Shown here: piece by piece, positions 22,471 to 29,361 of the stretch
Layout: each line of letters opens with the position of its first letter
Numbering within the stretch: position 1 is the stretch's first letter
Origin: Phycisphaera mikurensis
GTDB lineage: Bacteria > Planctomycetota > Phycisphaerae > UBA1845
Reading direction: 5' to 3'
Assembly (NCBI GenBank): GCA_005240095.1
Contig: SBAX01000046.1
Coordinates: forward strand, 1 to 32,906
DNA length: 32,906 bases
The notes under the pieces: model-generated
Database searches by the model: none
What the model was told of the DNA's origin: nothing
What the model saw: the letters and a program-made list of their open reading frames with translations, nothing else
Position numbers and translations under genes: made by a program

Positions 22471-23283
22471 TTGATGAGAGGTTCCATGAGCAGATTCGAA
22501 AAGATGATGTCGCAAGGGCATCGACCGGTCAGGTGTAGTGTCGGGGCTTGTCCCCGGCGCTTGACTTCAAGCGTCGCCCACAAGGGGCGACGCTACACTT
22601 CGGCGTTAAGTGCTCGAGTTCTCGCCGTTGCATTTCTGGCAGTGGTGTTGTCCGCGTGCCAGACGCAGGCGCCGCCGGCACCGTCCGACGCTGCGGCTGC
22701 AGACAAGCCCTCTGTTCGTTCCGCCGCAAGCCAGCCCGCGAAGAATGAACCCACGAGGACCGAGGCCGCGCCGGGCAAACCCCGCCCTGATGACTCGAAG
22801 GTTGCGGCGTCACCCACGCCGGGCCCGATTGAGGCTCAGGAGCAAAAGTATCCCAACGGCAACATGAAGAGCCGCACGGAAGGCTATCGTGATGCCGACG
22901 GCAACTTCGTGCGCCACGGTCTGACCACCCTCTGGTACGAAACCGGGCAGAAGAAAGCGGAACAGGGCTTTGCGCACGACGAGCCCCACGGGCCGCGAAC
23001 CACCTGGTATATCGATGGGCGCGTATGGTCACAGGGCCAGTACGTCGATGGAATCGAGGACGGCAAGTGGGCTACCTTCTTCGCCGACGGGACCCCCCAG
23101 ACCGAGTGGCACATGAAGCGGGGCGTCTGGCACGGCCCCTATACTGAGTGGCACATGAACGGCAAGAAGCGTCTGGAAGTCGAATTCGTCGAGGGGAAAC
23201 GCCAGGGTCCCTTGCTCAGCTACGATGAACAGGGTGTCGTGGTCCTCCGCTCGGACTTCGTGGACGGCATCGAGCAGCCGTAA
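22471..23283 (+). CDS. Lipoprotein with YwqK/MORN-like repeats
   Basis: A 270-residue frame encoding a lipoprotein: the hydrophobic segment VLAVAFLAVVLSAC (about 50-63) ends in a lipobox LSAC with C63 as the lipidated residue. A Pro/Ala/Ser-rich linker follows (64-120), then five or so MORN-type repeats of the YwqK family (YPNGNMKSRTEGY, HGLTTLWYETGQKKAEQGF, HGPRTTWYIDGR, GKWATFFADGTPQTEWHM, HGPYTEWHMNGKKRLEVEF). The stretch before the signal helix is unusually long (about 48 residues) and 22 of its codons come from a 66-base palindromic element (22533-22598). No ATG, GTG or TTG start lies between that element and the signal helix, so either the element is translated or it has disrupted the original start. 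Starts at 22471, 22474 and 22486 are possible. Confidence 0.8.
   Translation: MMRGSMSRFEKMMSQGHRPVRCSVGACPRRLTSSVAHKGRRYTSALSARVLAVAFLAVVLSACQTQAPPAPSDAAAADKPSVRSAASQPAKNEPTRTEAAPGKPRPDDSKVAASPTPGPIEAQEQKYPNGNMKSRTEGYRDADGNFVRHGLTTLWYETGQKKAEQGFAHDEPHGPRTTWYIDGRVWSQGQYVDGIEDGKWATFFADGTPQTEWHMKRGVWHGPYTEWHMNGKKRLEVEFVEGKRQGPLLSYDEQGVVVLRSDFVDGIEQP
22533..22598. repeat. 66-bp REP-like palindromic element inside a coding region
   Basis: The outer arms GTGTAG-TGTCG (left) and CGACGCTACAC (right) are inverted, and the inner halves continue as GGGGCTTGTCCCCG and CGCCCACAAGGGGCG, each a small hairpin, around a CTTGACTTCAAG centre. The whole is an interrupted palindrome of 66 bases, which is 22 codons, so it leaves the reading frame open. 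Confidence 0.75.
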
Positions 23284-23294
23284 CCGTGGGATGC

Positions 23295-23323
23295 TGTACA
23301 TTTCCCCGCGGATCGGCTATGAT
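23295..23323 (+). promoter_or_regulatory. Candidate promoter of the HesB/IscA-like gene
   Basis: TGTACA (23295-23300), 17-base spacer, TATGAT (23318-23323); the leader would be about 140 bases. Confidence 0.5.
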
Positions 23324-23333
23324 GTTGTGGTGA

Positions 23334-23348
23334 TCAATCTCTGATTGA
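23334..23348. promoter_or_regulatory. Operator-like inverted repeat
   Basis: TCAATC-TCT-GATTGA, a perfect six-base dyad with a three-base centre, lies just downstream of the predicted transcription start of the HesB/IscA-like gene, where a repressor would act. Confidence 0.4.
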
Positions 23349-23471
23349 CTCTTCCGAGGTCGTGCGTTTGCGTACGATTCACATGCCTTAACGTCGAAAG
23401 CGGTGGCACCGTCCCCGGTCCTTGAGCCGCTAGGCAGCTTCGACGCGAACCTACCGGGAGCGAGAAAACGC

Positions 23472-23732
23472 ATGTTCACCCTCACCGAGACCGCCGGCGC
23501 TCGTCTGGCCAAGAAGCTTGATCATAAGCATGGCAAGGAGGACGCGGCCATGCGGTTCGTACGGAAACGCCGCGGCTGGAAGCTGCAGTTTGATCGTCCG
23601 GCGGATGGGGACACGGTCTTCGCCCACAAGGGACGCACCGTCCTAGTGCTCGATGCCGGGGCATCCGAGCTGCTGGCTGGACGCACTCTCGACACCACCG
23701 GCACAAAGGCCGCCAAGCTTTGCCTGCGCTAG
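23472..23732 (+). CDS. HesB/IscA-like protein without the iron-binding cysteines
   Basis: An 86-residue protein with the outline of the HesB/IscA fold: MFTLTETAGARLAKKL at the start, a central RFVRKRRGWKLQFDRP strand pair, and VLVLDAGASELLAGRTLD, which matches the aspartate-leucine-rich strand that precedes the C-terminal Cys motif in IscA. The three conserved Cys of IscA are absent; the only Cys is C84 near the end. It therefore probably does not carry an Fe-S cluster in the IscA way. ATG 23472 has GGGAG about ten bases upstream; the frame is open upstream to 23403 but that part is not conserved-looking. Its own promoter and an operator-like dyad suggest separate regulation. Confidence 0.7.
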   Translation: MFTLTETAGARLAKKLDHKHGKEDAAMRFVRKRRGWKLQFDRPADGDTVFAHKGRTVLVLDAGASELLAGRTLDTTGTKAAKLCLR

Positions 23733-23792
23733 CTCGCCGAACGGCCCATTGCCCCCATCTTCGCATTTTGGGATGACGTTCCGATGTGTGGC

Positions 23793-23821
23793 TTGCCTTG
23801 GGTTCAGCTGCGTCGTATAAT
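23793..23821 (+). promoter_or_regulatory. Sigma70-like promoter of the RRM gene
   Basis: TTGCCT (23793-23798), 17-base spacer, perfect TATAAT (23816-23821). The predicted leader is about 160 bases. Confidence 0.75.
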
Positions 23822-23828
23822 ACATTGC

Positions 23829-23990
23829 GGTTGGATCTGTGGACCGGTTTGTGGCCGTGGCTTTCTGAAAAGCACGGCGTTGCTGCCTCTCTCGCTTTTC
23901 CTGCCTTGGGCCGATTGTCGGCCTCTTTCATGCTGACCCTGAAAGTGAATGTGTTGGGTCGGATTCGCCCTTGAACAGGAGAAACGTTGC
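23829..23990 (+). promoter_or_regulatory. Structured 5' leader of the RRM gene
   Basis: The leader holds a GAAAAGC/GCTTTTC inverted repeat (23867-23873/23894-23900) and a compact GGCCGA-TTG-TCGGCC hairpin (23909-23923) followed by TCTTTC. The second looks like a weak intrinsic terminator, which suggests control by attenuation or temperature. Confidence 0.4.
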
Positions 23991-24278
23991 ATGGGCAAAA
24001 AGTTGTATGTCGGAAATCTGGGTTATTCGGTCTCGACGACCGACCTGGAACAGTTGTTCGCGCCGCACGGAACGGTGGAGTCCGCGCAGGTGATCACCGA
24101 TCGCGATACCGGGCAAAGCAAAGGCTTCGGTTTCGTGGAGATGAGCTCGAACGCGGAGGCGGCGGCCGCCATCAGCGCCTTGGACGGCAAGGAACACGAC
24201 GGCCGGGCCCTCAAGGTCAATGAGGCTCGCCCCAAAGAGAGCCGCGGCGGCTATGCCGGTGCGAACCGTCGGTACTAA
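23991..24278 (+). CDS. RRM-domain RNA-binding protein
   Basis: A 95-residue protein consisting of one RNA recognition motif: RNP2 LYVGNL (5-10) and RNP1 KGFGFVEM (44-51) contain the aromatic residues that stack on RNA. A short Gly/Arg/Tyr tail (RGGYAGANRRY) follows, as in bacterial cold-responsive Rbp proteins. It probably binds single-stranded RNA in the cytoplasm and may act as an RNA chaperone. CAGGAG lies nine bases before ATG 23991; the earlier in-frame ATG 23949 has no such site. The gene is a single unit with strong promoter, long leader and strong terminator. Confidence 0.94.
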   Translation: MGKKLYVGNLGYSVSTTDLEQLFAPHGTVESAQVITDRDTGQSKGFGFVEMSSNAEAAAAISALDGKEHDGRALKVNEARPKESRGGYAGANRRY

Positions 24279-24299
24279 GTAGTATCACCAGACTTTTTC

Positions 24300-24327
24300 G
24301 AGGCCCCGAAAGGGGCCTCCTCTTTTT
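24300..24327 (+). terminator. Rho-independent terminator of the RRM gene
   Basis: Eight-pair stem GAGGCCCC/GGGGCCTC closed by a GAAA tetraloop (24308-24311), followed by CTCTTTTT. Confidence 0.92.
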
Positions 24328-24422
24328 GATGCAGGATGCGCAGCGCGGGCGGCAACCTGCAAGTCGCTTTCGGGTACAAGAATCTCTGGCGTCAACGATC
24401 CCGTTTTCTCGATAAATGGAGA

Positions 24423-25349
24423 ATGCGCGCCCAGATGCACCAAGACCTGACCGTTCCGTTCCCTAGGTCCCTTCGGGGGCAACGCGTGGTCACCCTGGCT
24501 GGTGTGGTGATTCCCTTTGTGGGCTTGATCATCGCCATTGCCTCGCTGTGGGGCTGGGGATTCAGTTGGGTGGAACTCTCGCTGCTGATCGGCATGTATC
24601 TAGCCTCAGGGCTGGGGATCACCGTCGGCTATCACCGGCTTTTTGTGCATCGCTCTTTCGAGACCGTACGCCCGGTGAAGTTCATCCTCGGCGTGCTGGG
24701 ATCAATGTCCGTGGAGGGTTCCCTCCTGCGCTGGGCGGCGATGCATCGCCGGCACCATCAGCTCAGCGACGAACCCGGCGATCCGCACTCCCCGCACCAC
24801 TATGGAGGCGGCGCACGCGGAGTGATTGCGGGCTGGTGGCATGCGCACGTGGGATGGATGTTCGCACCCAGCCCGGCGAATCTCATGCGTTACGTGCGCG
24901 ACTTGCACGCCGACCGGCTGCTCCGCGCCGTCAGCCGCCTCTTTGGCGTCTGGGTTCTCCTGGGGTTGCTTATCCCCACCGGACTGGGGGCGCTGCTGAC
25001 CGGGACATGGACCGGGGCGCTGCTCGGCTTTCTCTGGGGCGGCCTGGCTCGGATATTCCTTGTTCACCACGTGACCTGGAGCATCAACTCCGTCTGTCAC
25101 CTGTGGGGCACTCGCCCGTTCCAAAGCGCGGACGAGAGCCGCAACAACTTCCTTTGCGGAGTGCTGGCCCTGGGTGAAGGCTGGCACAACAATCACCATG
25201 CTTTTCCTGCCTCGGCGCGGCATGGCCTGCGCTGGTGGGAGTTCGATTTCAGCTACCTGGTGATTCGCGTCCTGGAGCTGCTGGGCCTGGCGTGGAGCGT
25301 GCGCGTGCCGTCGCCCGATATCCGTGCCTCGCGGCGCACCGGCGCGTGA
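24423..25349 (+). CDS. Acyl-CoA / acyl-lipid fatty acid desaturase
   Basis: A membrane di-iron desaturase of the stearoyl-CoA delta-9 type, 308 residues with the chosen start. The three His boxes are present: HRLFVH (71-76), HRRHH (108-112) and HNNHH (255-259), with NSVCHLWG between the last pair of membrane spans. Hydrophobic spans lie near 24-44, 50-66, 85-95, 175-200. It introduces a cis double bond in membrane acyl chains and needs oxygen and an electron donor. The start is uncertain: the frame is open to ATG 24336 just after the RRM terminator, and ATG 24435 is also possible; none has a good ribosome site. Confidence 0.92.
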   Translation: MRAQMHQDLTVPFPRSLRGQRVVTLAGVVIPFVGLIIAIASLWGWGFSWVELSLLIGMYLASGLGITVGYHRLFVHRSFETVRPVKFILGVLGSMSVEGSLLRWAAMHRRHHQLSDEPGDPHSPHHYGGGARGVIAGWWHAHVGWMFAPSPANLMRYVRDLHADRLLRAVSRLFGVWVLLGLLIPTGLGALLTGTWTGALLGFLWGGLARIFLVHHVTWSINSVCHLWGTRPFQSADESRNNFLCGVLALGEGWHNNHHAFPASARHGLRWWEFDFSYLVIRVLELLGLAWSVRVPSPDIRASRRTGA

Positions 25350-25449
25350 TCACGTTCGCTTTATCGGGCCGCAAGAACCCGCATGGACTGATCCGGTCGC
25401 CCGGTCGATAGTCCCACCGAGTTCGTTCGCCGGATGAAAGGGCCAGTCC

Positions 25450-26754
25450 ATGCCTGCCGTCGCCACTCCGCCGCGCGCCGCTGCCGCGCCGGTTACTGAG
25501 AAGAAGCTTCCCGCTGCCGCCTCGCACGTTGATTTCAACCGCATCACCGATGAGCAGTTCCTGATCGCCGCCGAGCACATGAAGCTCGAGGACGAGATTC
25601 AGCTTCTGCTCCGCACGCCCTATCGCGAGCTGGTGGTGCAGGTGCCGGTGCGCATGGACGACGGACATCTCGAAATGTTCCACGGCTATCGGGTGCAGTA
25701 CAACGGCGTGCGCGGCCCGTATAAGGGCGGCATCCGCTATCACCACGAAGTCGACCTCAGCGAAGTGCGCTCGCTCGCCGCCCTGATGACTTGGAAAACC
25801 GCGATCGTGGATCTGCCCTTCGGCGGGGCGAAGGGCGGCGTGACCTGCGACCCCACGAAAATGAGCCGCAAGGAGCTGCAAGCCCTCACCCGCGGCTTCA
25901 CGCAGAAGATCGACATGGCTCTGGGCCCGTATCGCGACATCCCCGCGCCGGATGCAGGCACCAACGCCCAGACCATGGCCTGGATCATGGACGAGTACGG
26001 CAAGAAGCACGGCTACACCCCCGCCATCGTCACCGGCAAGCCGGTGAACCTCGGCGGGTCGCTGGGTCGCGAGGAAGCCACCGGGCGCGGAGTGACCATC
26101 ATCACCCAGGAAGCGTGCAAGGCCTATCACATCAACTTCAAAGGCGCGTCCGTGGCCATTCAGGGCTTCGGCAACGTCGGCTCGTGGACGGCCATCCTCA
26201 TGCATCAGCTCGGAGCGAAGATCGTCGCCGTCTCCGACGTTGTGGGCGGCATCTGGAGCGAAGGCGGTTTGGACATCCCGAGAGTAGTTGAGCATTGTAA
26301 GTCCACCGGCTCCGTCTGCGGATTCAAAGGCGCCCGGGCCATCGACAACGAGGGATTGCTCGCTCTTGACGTGGATGTGCTGATCCCCGCGGCCCTCGGA
26401 GGGGCCATCACCCGCCGCAACGTGGACGGCGTGCGAGCCAGGCTGATCATCGAGGCGGCTAACTCGCCCATCACTCCGCACGCCGACGAAAAGCTCCACG
26501 CCCGCGGGATTCCCGTGGTGCCCGACATCCTGGCCAACGCCGGCGGCGTGACCGTCTCCTACTTCGAGTGGGTCCAGAACCTCCAGCAGTTCAACTGGAC
26601 CCACGAGAAGGTCAATCTGGAGCTGGAAGCGCGCATGCTTCGCGCCTGGCGCAGTGTGTACACCCGCAGTGTGGAGGGCGGCACGCCCCTGCGCATCGCC
26701 GCCTTCGTGGACGCTCTCGACAAAGTCGCTCAGGCAACCCGCCAGCGGTTCTAG
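25450..26754 (+). CDS. gdhA: Glutamate dehydrogenase (Glu/Leu/Phe/Val family)
   Basis: A 434-residue hexameric-type dehydrogenase that interconverts glutamate and 2-oxoglutarate plus ammonia. Substrate-side residues are K92 (GPYKGGIRYH), K116 (MTWKTA) and catalytic K128 (LPFGGAKGGV), with D168 in PAPDAGT. The Rossmann loop GFGNVG is at 239-244, followed by ISDVVGG-like VSDVVGGIW. The PNLGGSLGREEATGRGV-type segment (199-215) is also typical. The first 25 residues are an Ala/Pro-rich extension. AAAGGG precedes the ATG by about ten bases. The family name is certain; glutamate as substrate is most likely but not proven. After the stop lies a perfect 14-base palindrome (26783-26796). Confidence 0.93.
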   Translation: MPAVATPPRAAAAPVTEKKLPAAASHVDFNRITDEQFLIAAEHMKLEDEIQLLLRTPYRELVVQVPVRMDDGHLEMFHGYRVQYNGVRGPYKGGIRYHHEVDLSEVRSLAALMTWKTAIVDLPFGGAKGGVTCDPTKMSRKELQALTRGFTQKIDMALGPYRDIPAPDAGTNAQTMAWIMDEYGKKHGYTPAIVTGKPVNLGGSLGREEATGRGVTIITQEACKAYHINFKGASVAIQGFGNVGSWTAILMHQLGAKIVAVSDVVGGIWSEGGLDIPRVVEHCKSTGSVCGFKGARAIDNEGLLALDVDVLIPAALGGAITRRNVDGVRARLIIEAANSPITPHADEKLHARGIPVVPDILANAGGVTVSYFEWVQNLQQFNWTHEKVNLELEARMLRAWRSVYTRSVEGGTPLRIAAFVDALDKVAQATRQRF

Positions 26755-26822
26755 ATCGGATTCGCGAATGCCGGTTTTGAAGGCGCGGATCCGCGCTCAG
26801 GCCCCAATCTGCGCACGCAACC

Positions 26823-26851
26823 TTGACCCACAGCCGCACGGCGAGGATCAT
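26823..26851 (+). promoter_or_regulatory. Weak candidate promoter of the STAS gene
   Basis: TTGACC (26823-26828), 17-base spacer, GATCAT (26846-26851), with a leader of about 65 bases. Confidence 0.35.
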
Positions 26852-26920
26852 TCGATTGAACGGCGCCGGCCGCAGCATTAGAGGAGGGGAGACGCCCGAC
26901 GACGGCAATCCCTAAGGCAG

Positions 26921-27286
26921 ATGAGGGGACCAATGGGCACGAACAATGTGATGATTCAGCGGCTGGGCGATGTGACCCTAGTGACGCTCCAGGATTCACG
27001 GCTTCTGGAGTCCCAGCAGCTTGATGCCCTGGGGCAGGAACTCTACCGCCTGGTCGACCAGATGGATCGCAAGAAGCTCGTCGTGGACTGTACGAAGGTG
27101 CAGTTCCTGGCCTCCGCCGCGATCAGCGTCTTCGTCAACCTGCACAAGAAGTCCGCCCTCATCAAGGGCACGCTGGTCATTTGCGGCCTGCGCAAGGAAC
27201 TCATGCAGGTCTTCGAGATCACCAAACTCACCAAGCTCTTCAAGTTCGCCCCCGATGAGAAGGCAGCCTTGCAGCTGCTCGCCTGA
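26921..27286 (+). CDS. STAS-domain anti-sigma factor antagonist-like protein
   Basis: A 121-residue single STAS domain. The order LVVDCTKVQFLASAAISVFVNLHKK followed by GTLVICGLRKELMQVFEITKLTKLF is the arrangement of SpoIIAA/RsbV-type antagonists, where the Ser in the loop before the second helix is phosphorylated by an anti-sigma kinase; S65 is the candidate. Proteins with this exact style (FLxSAAL..LHKK, then VFEITxLxKLF) are frequent in planctomycetes. No partner kinase or phosphatase is in the window. ATG 26933, with GAGGGG four bases upstream, is an equally good start. Confidence 0.9.
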   Translation: MRGPMGTNNVMIQRLGDVTLVTLQDSRLLESQQLDALGQELYRLVDQMDRKKLVVDCTKVQFLASAAISVFVNLHKKSALIKGTLVICGLRKELMQVFEITKLTKLFKFAPDEKAALQLLA

Positions 27287-27428
27287 ACTGGGAAACTCTG
27301 CGGGCGGCGCTTCACGGTAGCCCGCGGAAAGTGATCAGTTTGGGTCAGTGAATAGGTCAACGGGTGATGTTGCCCGGAGGGCGTTTTTGACATAACATAT
27401 TGTCGCTACGTGACTTATAGCGATTTGT

Positions 27429-27515
27429 GGAGCGGTGTCCGAGTGGCTGAAGGGACCGCACTGGAAATGCGGTGTGCGGGCAACTGCACCGAGGGTTCGA
27501 ATCCCTCCCGCTCCG
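27429..27515 (+). tRNA. tRNA-Ser (anticodon GGA)
   Basis: An 87-base class II tRNA. Acceptor arms GGAGCGG (27429-27435) and CCGCTCC (27508-27514) pair, with discriminator G. The anticodon stem CCGCA/TGCGG carries loop CTGGAAA with anticodon GGA. A long variable arm (GTGTGCGGGCAACTGCAC region) and the T-loop GGTTCGAATCC complete it. CCA is not encoded. A perfect TTGACA at 27387-27392 lies upstream, but I could not place a well-spaced -10. Confidence 0.96.
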
Positions 27516-27578
27516 ATGGCCGTATCGTGGCCGGATCCTCGGGCGACAACTCCGCGAACCCCCGGCGGTACAGGCACT

Positions 27579-28460
27579 ATGGATGAGATGCAAGGCATGG
27601 GAGCGGCCGCTCCCGCCGCGGGTCCCGACGGCGCTGCGCCGCACGTGCCCTTCGCCCGCCCGGTCTACTTGCCGCCCGTCTACACCGTGCCGCCCGATCG
27701 CCTCCTGCTCCCGGACGAGTCTCGCCGCATGGCCTGGGGCGATCTGGCGAGGTTCGCAGTCCTGGGCATCGCTGTCGAGATCCTCATCGTCGTCGTCATC
27801 CGCACGCTGGCGGTCATCAGCTTCGGCGAACTCGGCGAGCCCTCCGAGGCGCTCAAAGACGAGTTTCGCCGCGCCATGCTCCTGCCCACGGTGGCCCTCC
27901 GTAGCGTAGGCTGGATCACTGCGGTTGTCCTGATCCTGCGGCACCGCCATCAGGGCCCCGCTTCGATCGGGTTGATCCCCTCGCGCGTCCTCCTGGACAT
28001 TCCCCTGGGCGCTGCGATTGTCGTCCTGGCCTACGGCCTGATCGCCCTGACCATGTACACGCTCTTCTATCTCTGGCCTGAAGTAGCCGAGCAGATGCGC
28101 GAGAACGAGCAGCGGATCATGGCCTTCGTTCCCCGGCTTACGCCCTGGCAGTTCGTATTTCTGGCCATGCTGATCGGCCTGTACGAGGAAACGGTCTTTC
28201 GCGGTTTCCTCATGCCCCGCTTTCGGCGGGCCACGGGCTCCTGGGCGCTGGCCATCCTCCTGACCACCATGGTGTTCACGGTCCTGCACTCCTTCGATCA
28301 GACCTGGCCCGCATTGATTGTGGTCACCATCCTGGCGCTGCTGTTCAGCGCCGTCACCATCTGGCGGCGATCCATCGCTTCGGCGATCATCGCCCACGCC
28401 CTGTTCGACCTGTCCCAGTTCCTCGGCCTCTATTGGCTGGCGGGGGATAAGTGGGCATGA
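27579..28460 (+). CDS. CPBP family intramembrane metalloprotease
   Basis: A 293-residue CPBP (CAAX protease and bacteriocin-processing, Abi) protein. Catalytic motifs lie in the membrane part: EExxxR as YEETVFRGF (E203, E204, R208), FTVLHS with H237, and HALFDLSQ with H273. Spans lie near 58-80, 108-120, 138-166, 190-202, 222-236, 244-260 and 268-288. The first 40 residues are a Pro/Ala-rich cytoplasmic extension. The substrate of this protein is unknown; relatives cut prenylated proteins or membrane anchors. The open frame runs back through the tRNA, so the start is after it; ATG 27579 is taken, ATG 27516 directly after the tRNA is possible. Its stop overlaps the GNAT start by four bases. 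Confidence 0.88.
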   Translation: MDEMQGMGAAAPAAGPDGAAPHVPFARPVYLPPVYTVPPDRLLLPDESRRMAWGDLARFAVLGIAVEILIVVVIRTLAVISFGELGEPSEALKDEFRRAMLLPTVALRSVGWITAVVLILRHRHQGPASIGLIPSRVLLDIPLGAAIVVLAYGLIALTMYTLFYLWPEVAEQMRENEQRIMAFVPRLTPWQFVFLAMLIGLYEETVFRGFLMPRFRRATGSWALAILLTTMVFTVLHSFDQTWPALIVVTILALLFSAVTIWRRSIASAIIAHALFDLSQFLGLYWLAGDKWA

Positions 28461-28921
28461 GCCAACAGGGACGAGATCCGCAAGCCGCGTCTTGGCGGTC
28501 TATCGCCATTCGGCCCGCGCGGGCCGAGGACTATGATGCGTTGATCGCCTTGTGGCATGCTGTGGGCAGCAGCATCGAACCGGAGGGCCGGGAGGCGAGG
28601 GAGGCGTTTCTCCATCAATTGTCCCGCTTCCCCGATCTCTTTCTGGTGGCCACCGACGGCGACCGCATCGTCGGAGTCGTGCTCGGCACCCACGACGAAC
28701 GCAAGGGCTGGATCAGCCGCCTGGCGGTCGATCCCGCCTATCAGCGGCAGGGCATCGCCGCGGCCTTGGTGACAGCCTGTGGCACGGCGATCCGCGCCCG
28801 CGGCATCGGCATCGTCACCGCCCTCGTGGAGTCCGACAACGCCGCCTCCGTGGCCCTCTTCCGCAAGCTGGGCTACAGCGACGAAGTCCGCGTGGTGTAT
28901 TTCCGGAAGGCGAATCACTGA
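28457..28921 (+). CDS. GNAT family N-acetyltransferase
   Basis: A 154-residue acetyltransferase with the GNAT fold: IRPARAEDYDALIALWH at the start, strand VVGVVLGTHDERKGWISRLAVDP, the acetyl-CoA loop QRQGIAAALV (Q/RxxGxA motif) and the closing SDNAASVALFRKLGYS, close to the RimI/YpeA branch that acetylates protein N-termini or small molecules. Its ATG overlaps the CPBP stop (ATGA, 28457-28460), so the two are translationally coupled. The acceptor is unknown. Confidence 0.92.
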   Translation: MSQQGRDPQAASWRSIAIRPARAEDYDALIALWHAVGSSIEPEGREAREAFLHQLSRFPDLFLVATDGDRIVGVVLGTHDERKGWISRLAVDPAYQRQGIAAALVTACGTAIRARGIGIVTALVESDNAASVALFRKLGYSDEVRVVYFRKANH

Positions 28922-29361
28922 TGGCCGGACGCGCGGCTCGGGCGGAGCCCGCCCTCTCACTGGCTCGCTGGTGCGAGAATCGCATGTGTTTAGCATATCT
29001 TCCATGATGAGTGCAGCGCTCTCGCCATGGCGAATGCGACCCCTCCAGGGTCGCAATGTCTAATCGCGGCGAGGTCCGGGGGCAGCGCTACGCTTGCCCT
29101 AAGGCTACTGTCGCGCAGGCTTTCAGCCTGCCGCCGTCCTCACGCTAAACACGTACGAGAATCCTTTCTCGCACCATGCCTGCGGGAGTCCTTTCCCACG
29201 ATCTCTTTCGCGGGATCGGAATCCCCGCCCCGTGTGTGCCGAGAAAGGATTCTCGGCACAGCAGTCGCTCCGACCCCCGGGGGCAGATGAGGGCTTTGCA
29301 CGAAAGCGCGGATCTGCTATAGTCCCGCGGTCGCGCGGCGGAGGATGTAACCGACAGACAC
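28922..29361. repeat. Palindrome-dense spacer with related hairpins
   Basis: No gene is supported in these 440 bases. Inverted repeats include TCGCCATGGCGA (29022-29033), GCGACCC-CTCCA-GGGTCGC (29036-29054), GCAGGCT-TTC-AGCCTGC (29115-29131), CGAGAA-TCCT-TTCTCG (29156-29171), a variant built on GGGAGTCCTTTCCC (29184-29197), GGGAT-CGGA-ATCCC (29212-29225), and CGAGAAAGGATTCTCG (29240-29255), which is the exact reverse complement of the copy at 29156. The helicase promoter lies at the right end. Confidence 0.75.
29296..29323 (+). promoter_or_regulatory. Sigma70-like promoter of the RNA helicase
   Basis: TTGCAC (29296-29301), 16-base spacer, TATAGT (29318-29323); the leader would be about 32 bases. 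Confidence 0.6.

Noticed and set aside
20716-22521. 601-codon antisense frame opposite selD and the DUF1579 gene
   Set aside because: It spans two real genes and the selD promoter region, and shows no domain.
27435-28460. CPBP gene starting inside the tRNA-Ser
   Set aside because: The first codons are tRNA sequence; a start after 27515 is required.
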